Shown here one piece after another: positions 57,903 through 64,000 of a DNA stretch of 64,000 nucleotides. Within the stretch, counting starts at the first letter, position 1, and each line of letters opens with the position of its first letter. The stretch lies in NCBI GenBank assembly GCA_036924085.1, contig JAVGWX010000013.1:47329175-47393174 (forward strand), written 5' to 3'. Source of the DNA: Ariolimax columbianus. Taxonomy: Eukaryota; Mollusca; Gastropoda; Stylommatophora; Arionidae. Below the pieces are notes generated by a model. It had not been told where the DNA came from. It saw only the letters and a list, made by a program, of their open reading frames with translations, and ran no database searches. A program made the position numbers and the translations under genes.

Positions 57903-58495
57903 AAGAGCAGGTTTGCTTGAGCTTGCCAGAGTAGGCTTGCTTGGGCTGCCAAGAGTAGGCTTGCTTGGGCTATCAAGAGCAGGTTTGCTTGAGCTTGCCA
58001 GAGTAGGCTTGCTTGGGCTGCCAAGAGCAGGTTTGCTTGAGCTTGCAAGAGTAGGCTTGCTTGAGCTTGCCAGAGTAGGCTTGCTTAGGCTGCCAAGAGT
58101 AGGCTTGCTTGGGCTGCCAAGAGTAGGCTTGCTTGGGCTGCCAAGAGTAGGCTTGCTTGGGCTGCCAAGAGTAGGCTTGCTTGGGCTGCCAAGAGTAGGC
58201 TTGCTTGGGCTGCCAAGAGTAGGCTTGCTTGGGCTGCCAAGAGCAGGCTTGCTTGGGCTGCCAAGAGCAGGCTTGCTTGGGCTGCCAAGAGCAGGCTTGC
58301 TTGGGCTGCCAAGAGTAGGGTTGCTTGGGCTGCCAAGAGTAGGCTTGCTTGGGCTGCCAAGAGCAGGCTTGCTTGGGCTGCCAAGAGCAGACTTGCTTGG
58401 GCTGCCAAGAGTAGGCTTGCTTGTGCTGCCAAGAGTAGGGTTGCTTGGTCTGCCAAGAGTAGGCTTGCTTGGGCTGCCAAGAGTAGGCTTGCTCA
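57903..58495. repeat. 24-bp minisatellite, about 25 copies
   Basis: Unit AGGCTTGCTTGGGCTGCCAA followed by GAGT. Left units vary (AGGTTTGCTTGAGCTTGCC); right units are nearly identical. Frames stay open on both strands (LLGLPRVG on +, LLLAAQAS on -). It resembles AAGAGTAGGTTTGCT of the DR-1 copy that follows. Confidence 0.97.
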
Positions 58496-58569
58496 GTAGC
58501 TATGGGATAACAACAATAGAATCGACATCAATGCACTCTGCAAACCCAAAGGTGATCAGTCCTTCTCAG

Positions 58570-58900
58570 TAAGTGGGGAAGAGTGTTGTTGTTTCGAATG
58601 CCCACAAAGAGTAGGTTTGCTCTTTTGTGTGCCCTGAAAAGGATGTTAAATGGCGTTGCAGTAGCTTTCCTCACATTCCGGACGTGCTAATTGAGGTGGA
58701 ACAGGGTCCTCCAGGCAGCTGTGCTATGCTTGGCTTCATCTGTGTGTCACTCACTACTATGGGGAACATGTCGATTCCCCACCTCGTTAGCCAGACTGTC
58801 ATGAAAACAGTTCATTTCCAGGGAGGACTACGAAGGAGTCAAGATGGGGGTCTTGGCCAATATATTTTGCCAGACCCCAACTAACATGCAAGCTGCAAAA
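58570..58900 (+). repeat. dispersed repeat DR-1, longest copy
   Basis: It contains TGTTGTTGTTTCGAATGCCC, a hairpin-like CAAAGAGTAGGTTTGCTCTT, GTAGCTTTCCTCACATTCCG, TTAGCCAGACTGTCATGAAA and the end TATATTTTGCCAGACCCCAA-CTAACATG. That last block is the source-like sequence of the 37-bp array at 8.8-9.6 kb. Confidence 0.8.
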
Positions 58901-59129
58901 GGCACCTAAATAGACATATGTGGCTAGCAACCTCACTATGTAAAACAAATGGCTACAGAAACTACCACTGCAAAAATATGCAAGATACTTTTATCAATCA
59001 AGTGCCATCTCCACAACGGAGGTTGACAGTAAAGGATCTTCTGCTGTCTTTGTCTGGCGCCAGGCTGGTACATGCACTCAAACTGTCCCGGCCACCACCT
59101 GATGTTATCTGAACCTCTATCTTCCTCTA

Positions 59130-59640
59130 CTCTGCTCTCCAAAATAACCTTTAGCAGACTCTCATGGCACTTGACATGGGACCAAAATATTTTATTTTTC
59201 TGCTTAATGCTTCCTTCAGAAGTATTGGTTCCACCAGGTGTTGTTCCAGAGCCTCGTTACTAGTTTTTCTATCGTTCTATGAAAATTGTCTTAAGTCTTC
59301 TGAATATCCACATTTCAAAGGCATCAATACGCCTCTCCATTTTCTTTGTCAGGGTCCAGGCTTCCACTCCATACAATAAAACTAAATGCACATAGCAATT
59401 AATGATTCTCATTTTTAAGATCTGAGAATATCTGCTTTGACAGAAGTGTTTCTCTCATGCTGTTAAATGCATTTTTGGTCAATACAATTCTTTTAATAAT
59501 CTCCCTTTCGCATTTGCCATCAGTTTAAATGAATTGGCCAGCGTATACATAGATCAACACTTGTTCCTGAATTTCTCCATTTATGTGGATGAAAGCTTTT
59601 GGACTTTTTCTTCTTGGTGAACTTCAATCTTTTTTATGTT
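59130..59640 (-). mobile_element. LINE-D fragment, longest copy
   Basis: The minus strand reads KAFIHINGEIQEQV, RIVLTKNAFNSMREALLSKQ, then SFIVWSGSLD-like and RRIDAFEMWIFRRL-like stretches across frames. This is the segment around the LINE Y..E.WTL box, inactive. Confidence 0.6.
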
Positions 59641-59649
59641 GATTTCCAA

Positions 59650-59860
59650 CCGGTTTTACCTTCTCATTGTGACCTCTATTCTCTTAGCTAGACTACACTA
59701 GAGCAGCCTCTTTTCTGGGCTGTCATTGTGAGGCAGAATAGGGTCTTGGTCAGCTGTGGTTCTCTGCCCCTGATAAAAGCAGCCGGCTATGAGTGGCTGG
59801 CCACTATAAACTCATTCACGGTGCAGCTGTATCTTCGACTCTGATTGAGCATTTGACTTT
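59650..59860 (+). repeat. DR-3 single-unit copy
   Basis: GTGAGGCAGAATAGGGTCTT, TAAAAGCAGCCGGCTATGAG and ACTCATTCACGGTGCAGCTG match one 108-bp unit of the array at 37.7-38.25 kb and its flanks. Confidence 0.75.
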
Positions 59861-60074
59861 GATTAACCAATAGTAGGATGTATGTGTGTGAGAACACAAG
59901 ACAACATCCTTTGCAACTGGAGAGTAATGATAATAAGTTGATGTGGAAAAGACATACCTTCATGAAGCAATCTGAAAGTAAAGTAAAGTAACCTATAGCA
60001 TTACTGCCATAGGGGTGTGAGGTGTTAGCGATCTCACATTTCAAAGGCTCGGCTATATGAGGGCGGTAGCCATC

Positions 60075-60243
60075 TCCTCTCGCTCGCCGCTTTTACTTCC
60101 CGGACTAAACTGGTACCCATTTAAGGCTGGATCGACCCGGGAGCCTTTGCGGTCTGAAAAAACATTACCGCCTCAACTGGGGAATGAACCCAGGACCACT
60201 CAGATACGAAGCCAGCGCGCTAACCACTGCGCTACGCGGCTCC
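60075..60243 (-). mobile_element. tRNA-derived SINE-4, copy 2
   Basis: The minus strand head GAGCCGCGTAGCGCAGTGGT then TAGCGCG (A box), and GGGTTCATTCCCC (B box), then a body shared with 41995-42126. It lies about 240 bp before striatin exon 6. Confidence 0.7.
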
Positions 60244-60483
60244 CTGAAAGTATAACTATGTATTATAGAAATGAATAGCGGGGGATGGAAACCATCTGAT
60301 GAAGATAACACAGCCTCATTGACGAAAAGTATGGTCTCAAAAATAGGAAATGTAATGATTGATTGTTGCATCCACACGTTTCCAACAAAGAAAAAGATGA
60401 CGATTAGGAGTATCTTCAGTGTGTGCATGCTTCGTATTTCAGTGCACATGTTCTTATTTGTCACCTCTTTCTTTTATTGCCAG

Positions 60484-60609
60484 GGCTGGACTGAAGAAAC
60501 TTGGGAACATGGCCACTGATAATGCTTTAATTGATGCTGAGAATGCTGTCATGACAACTTTCGACTTCCTTAACAGTGGCAGTGTTGTTGATGACGACGA
60601 CGATCTGAG
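60484..60609 (+). CDS. STRN: striatin exon 6 (residues 215-257)
   Basis: The acceptor is TTTTATTGCCAG. It encodes AGLKKLGNMATDNALIDAEN then AVMTTFDFLNS and an acidic VVDDDDDL run, aligning with the mammalian ..VLDNFKFLE....DEDEDDD block. It ends two bases into an Arg codon, so the next exon should enter in the same phase. Donor GTGGGT lies at 60610. No further exon is seen up to 64000. Confidence 0.85.
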
Positions 60610-60830
60610 GTGGGTTTGATTGTTTTTGTAAGCGTCTACGTCGTTCCGAGTGTTTCGCCGGGGTCTTTTTCTATGACAAGAATAGCACCACTTCCCCATA
60701 TAGAGGATGTCGTAAGAGGCGACTAATTGTGGGTCATGGCAGAACACCAGCCGTGGTTAGGTGGTTTGTTAAGAGCAGCATAGATGGCACCTAACAGGCT
60801 GCGAGTCTACTTTGCTCTAGTGTTGGAATA

Positions 60831-61079
60831 AAAATTTTTTTGGCGTTCGCCTTATTTCTCGATTCTCCAAGATGGTGTGCATTGTACTATGTTTTTATTT
60901 TGTGCCTGTCGACCCAGTGCATCCGACTTTGTCATGCATATTATGTAAGGGTCTGCTTCCTCCTGCATTTTCGAAGGGTTTGCTTCTCCGAGGTAATGAC
61001 CAATGCTGTGATTGGGGAGCGAAACCAGCACCTTTTAGTTGTGAGCCGTGTCACCCTCGCCACTAGCCCACACCATCCC
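60831..61079 (-). mobile_element. tRNA-derived SINE-1 in DR-5
   Basis: GCGTTCGCCTTATTTCTCGA, CAGTGCATCCGACTTTGTCA and the complement of a tRNA-like head. The T-rich stretch at 60831-60840 is the poly-A tail. The B box is decayed (GGGAGCGAAACC on +). Confidence 0.75.
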
Positions 61080-61097
61080 CCTTTTGAGTCTATTAAG

Positions 61098-61274
61098 CCT
61101 GTTGACCCAGTGCATCCGACTTTGTCATGCATTTTATGTAAGGGTTTGCTTCCACCTGCATTTTCTAAGGCTTTGCTTCCCCGAGGTAATGACTGATGCC
61201 GTGATTGGGGAGCAAAACCAGCACCTTCAATTTGTGAGCCGTGTCACCCTCACTACTAGCCCACATCATCCCCC
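61098..61274 (-). repeat. partial tandem duplication of SINE-1 plus flank
   Basis: A second, 3'-incomplete SINE-1 segment begins CCTGTTGACCCAGTGCATCC. The flank TTTTGAGTCTATTAAG occurs at both 61082-61097 and 61275-61290, so about 193 bp was duplicated in tandem. A SINE lacking its 3' end is unusual for a fresh insertion, so duplication is preferred. Confidence 0.65.
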
Positions 61275-61489
61275 TTTTGAGTCTATTAAGACGGACTCAC
61301 AGATCGGTCATTCAAACCGGCACTTGCCCAAACGCAGCAGAGTAATAAGCTGCTTGAACCTAAGCAGGAAATCTTCATTCCGGCTACATCCAGCTCACCC
61401 CAGAGCTGGGAACTGCGCAAGGGCATCAATCCCTGTAGAAGAGCAGGTCGACTAAGACCTGTTCCTGCACCTTCATGCCTCAACTTGAA

Positions 61490-62190
61490 TATATCCAAAT
61501 ACCTTCACCTACCTAGGCAGGCAGTACCCTCACCAGAGAAGCAACTAAGAGGATTGTAAAGACAAGCTCTGTGTTTGGGTGGCTACAAGTAGTGTCATCA
61601 CCAAGGTAAACATGTATCGTGCTGCAGTTCTAACCACTCTCTGTAACTGCGAAACACAGACCGTGTATTGAAAACGTGCAAGACAGCTAAATGGTTTCTA
61701 CATGAGCTGTCCCTCTAGTCTGCTCAGGAATAGGTGGCAAGACAAAGTACCTAACTGTGAAATTCTTAACTAGTCAAACATGTTGAGAATCTTTAGGTTT
61801 CTGGGAAAAGCCCAGATAAGATGGAAGGAACATGTTCACATGCCTGATTAGTGCCTTCCCAAAGGGGCCAATCACTACTTAAGTGCAAGTGAGATATGAA
61901 TGATACAGGCATCGATTTGGAATCATGGGAACAGGGCGCCATAGATGGTATTGCATAGAAGGCAGGATTAAGCATGGAATACAGACAAAGGAGATACTGA
62001 TTGCAGATACCCTAAGGACTCAGCATTTGAGAAGACATTCCACACCATTCGATGACACAGTTTTTTCCTTCCTTACGCACCGTGGATGAGGCATCTCTGC
62101 TCAGATTGGTCTTACAATTCACATTGGAAATAGGCATAGACTAGTTGCATCCTTTTTTTTATTCAAAGCACAATTTACTTTCGTCTGGCA
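61490..62190 (+). mobile_element. LINE-L fragment
   Basis: Decayed motifs across frames include FKYLHLP, TGIDLESWEQGAIDGIA and the 3' end shared with 42770-43075. This is the end of a LINE RT ORF (usual form: GIDLESWEQ.A.DR..WR). Confidence 0.65.
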
Positions 62191-62224
62191 AGAAGTAAAA
62201 TTTGTAAATATAATATACTGACAA

Positions 62225-62870
62225 AACAGGACTTCAACCCCAGATTGCTGTTGATAAGGAAAAAATTGAAAATGTCACATGTTTTGAATATCTTGGCTCT
62301 ACATTATCCAACGACGGAAACTGCTTAAAAGAAATTAGAATACGACTGGCCATGGTAATGCAGAAGCTAAACAACATGCAATATCTGTGGCATAATACTA
62401 ACAAACAACTAAAACTGAAGATTCTGAGAACATGCATATTCCCTGTAGCAATGTACAAGTGCAAGACATGGACTATGACACATGCAGCAAGGAGGTAAAT
62501 TGGGGTGTTGAAACAAAATGTTACAGAAGAATCCTAAAAATTCCTTGGATAAAGAAAGTGACAAATAAAGCCATCCTAAAAGACCTGAACATTGAACACT
62601 GATTCATAAATAATGTTTTGTTTCTGAAATTGAGTTTTTTCGGCCACATCAAACCTCATGACGGATTGGAAAGAACGGCCTTGGAGGGCATGGTACCTGG
62701 AAGGTGATGCAGGAGGACAACCAAGGCAAAGGTGCATACAAGATATCAAGGAAACACTAAACATGAACACGGAGCAGACGGGAAGATTGACTGCAGACCA
62801 AGATTCATATCGGCTGACTGTGATGAGAGCGATGTTCTACAAAGGACATGCTACATGATGATGATGATTA
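62225..62870 (+). mobile_element. LINE-A fragment, diverged copy
   Basis: VTCFEYLGSTLSNDGNCLKE, RLAMVMQKLNNMQYLWHNTN, LKILRTCIFPVAMYKCKTWT, then GGQPRQRCIQDIKETLNM and AMFYKGHAT, ending CATGCTACATGATGATGATG. It has the same order and 3' end as the copies at 0, 0.8 and 19.4 kb but is older. Confidence 0.75.
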
Positions 62871-63066
62871 ATATTGAACAAATTTAACTAAAATTTTGAT
62901 CTGAAAACGTATAAATAAGTTATCTATAATATGAAGTATTTATAATAAAGTAGTATTAAACATTAAATGTCTGTTTCTTCTGTGCCAAAGTCTGAATCAG
63001 ACTTGTATTAAATATCTATGTGTGATCATTGGTCTAATAATAATAAATAATTTCTCCAGTCTTGAC

Positions 63067-63298
63067 TTCTTCTTCTTCATCGTACACTGTTTACAGCGAT
63101 ATATGTTGCACTGTTTTATTTTGTTAAGCCTGTGGCTCAGTGCATCCGATTTCAACAGGCGTTTCTGTAGGGATGCCCTCCTTAGCCTTTGGCTGTCCCC
63201 ATCCTAACTGCAAGGTAGCAGTTGTTTTTGGTCAGAGTTGTCTCTCTTTGGGAAGTTGTCTTACAGGACTATCGAGTCTTCCCCACTCGTGTCTATAG
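63067..63298 (-). mobile_element. short LINE-I derivative (5' leader joined to 3' tail)
   Basis: On the minus strand it starts CTATAGACACGAGTGGGGAA and matches the first ~205 bp of the full-length LINE-I (57229-57022) at high identity (CAAAGGCTAAGGAGGGCATC is the same in both). It then switches to GTGTACGATGAAGAAGAAG, resembling the LINE-I 3' end. It has no coding part, as expected of a non-autonomous, LINE-mobilised element. Confidence 0.75.
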
Positions 63299-63703
63299 GG
63301 TTTGGCAATGATATGATATGATGGACTATGTACTAGTTTGTACTATCCCGGAAGAGAGGCAGTTCGGTGTGACTGTGTCTCAGGATCGTCACGTCCTGCC
63401 AGAAACGTAGCATGTGAATGAGGTATCTCTTTGCTCCCTTTATTTTCTCGGCTCATCTGCAGTGATGGCACGCCTAGCATTCCCTGCCACCTGGGAGGTT
63501 GTCACAATAGGGCCAGGGGTGCAATGTCCGCTGGAGTGCATCTCTTCTGCGTCCATTGGGAAGACTGCTGATAGCAGACAGAGGTAAAGAGCAAGGCAGG
63601 AGTGCATTTAACCAGGTGCATTTCTGCGGCTCTACCGGGCTGAGATGCGAGCCCCAGGTCCCTGCCATGTCGTAGCCTCCCATCACAGCGGTGCTGAGAT
63701 TTA
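63299..63703. other. no gene; linker possibly tied to the 28S-derived repeat
   Basis: GGAGTGCATTTAACCAGG near 63600 recurs as GGAGTGCATTTGACCAGG near 63821, so at least the right part belongs to the tandem rRNA-derived unit. Confidence 0.5.
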
Positions 63704-64000
63704 GGGCGGGATTCTGGCTTAGAGGCGTTCGACCGTAGTCCCTCAGATGGTATCTTCGCACCATTGGCTTATCAGCCAAGCACGTGGACCAAATGTCAGC
63801 GTCCTGCGATTCCTCTCGAAGGAGTGCATTTGACCAGGGGACAAGCCTGGTCATGGCACGGAGATGTTGTTCGCCTGGTGTGCAGACATATCTCATGGCC
63901 GGGATTCCGGCTTAGAGGCGTTCAGCCGTAATCCCTCACATGGATGGTAGCCTCGCGCCATTGGCTTATCAGCCTAGTACGTGAACTAGATGTCTGCGGC
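63704..64000 (-). pseudogene. tandem fragments of 28S rRNA 3' domain
   Basis: On the minus strand 63820-63704 reads TCGAGAGGAATCGCAGG (sarcin-ricin loop region with GAGAGGA kept but the preceding bases changed), CATTTGGTCCACGTGCTTGG, CCAATGGTGCGAAGATACCA and ACGCCTCTAAGCCAGAATCC. This is the well-known order near the 3' end of large-subunit rRNA. A second copy (64000-63898) repeats the last part, about 195 bp away. Substitutions in normally invariant bases and the missing surroundings mark these as rRNA-derived repeats, not a working gene. Confidence 0.85.

Larger units (their letters stand above)
35143..60609 (+). other. STRN: striatin gene, 5' part (six exons seen, continues past window)
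   Basis: Six exons splice in phase to residue 256 and part of codon 257 of a striatin-family protein. Striatins are B''' regulatory subunits of PP2A and scaffolds of STRIPAK complexes, where the coiled coil binds the PP2A A/C core and GCKIII kinases, MOB4 and STRIP join. In order: a variable N-terminus (1-34), caveolin-binding-like FLQTEWARF (44-52), a coiled coil (about 53-105), AKYHKLKYGT (103-112), WRQGRQLLRQYLQEIGYTDT (150-169), RVRSLLGL (177-184), and a FDFLNS block with an acidic DDDDD run (241-255). Vertebrates have three paralogues and most invertebrates one, so STRN is a family symbol. The WD40 domain is not in the window. Introns are 6072, 4049, 2254, 3360 and 8962 bp. Confidence 0.93.
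60637..61475 (+). repeat. DR-5 copy split by SINE-1
   Basis: The left part (60637-60828) and right part (about 61330-61475) match 25945-26340 in the same order. The middle is SINE-1 sequence. Confidence 0.7.

Noticed and set aside
57913..58572. 219-codon Leu/Gly-rich frame (LLGLPRVG repeats) and antisense LLLAAQAS frame
   Set aside because: Both come from the 24-bp minisatellite.
63704..64000. functional 28S rRNA gene
   Set aside because: Only a short 3'-domain stretch is present, repeated in tandem, with changes at normally invariant bases and no adjoining rRNA helices.

Overview
This is eukaryotic, repeat-dense DNA from an animal nuclear genome. It has spliced exons with GT-AG introns, non-LTR retrotransposons in several families, tRNA-derived SINEs, mariner-like and piggyBac-like DNA elements, many minisatellites and a 28S rRNA-derived segment. 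The retroelement mix and the striatin protein suit an invertebrate, most likely a lophotrochozoan such as a gastropod mollusc. That placement is inference; no species is claimed.

The only host gene I can support is a striatin-family gene on the + strand. Six exons (35143-35343, 41416-41519, 45569-45651, 47906-47993, 51354-51521, 60484-60609) join in phase to encode the first 256 residues and part of codon 257. They cover the caveolin-binding-like motif, the coiled coil and the linker. The WD40 part must lie beyond the right edge. Introns are 2.3-9 kb and full of transposon remains.

The left half (1-35 kb) is intergenic. It holds LINE fragments (families here named A-E, I, J2, K), mariner remnants, SINEs, dispersed repeats (DR-1, DR-2, DR-5) and large minisatellites of 14, 37, 33, 24, 31, 58 and 54 bp periods. 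The right half is the striatin locus with nested insertions: SINE-1 inside SINE-2 in intron 1, a piggyBac-like element carrying a SINE in intron 2, a mariner in intron 3, and in intron 5 a second piggyBac-like element plus a complete 4,046-bp I-like LINE inside another LINE. The last 300 bp are tandem fragments of a 28S rRNA 3' domain.

Three patterns stand out. (1) Most minisatellites abut, or can be read as expansions of, a segment of a neighbouring transposon or dispersed repeat. (2) An I-like LINE (LINE-I) has exact ends fixed by two nested insertions with 12- and 13-bp target-site duplications. It also explains a 232-bp short element made of its 5' end plus its 3' tail, and a 23-bp micro-insertion with a perfect 15-bp duplication. 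(3) The striatin start codon overlaps the stop of an upstream ORF (ATGA). All alignments were made by eye; no database search was run.
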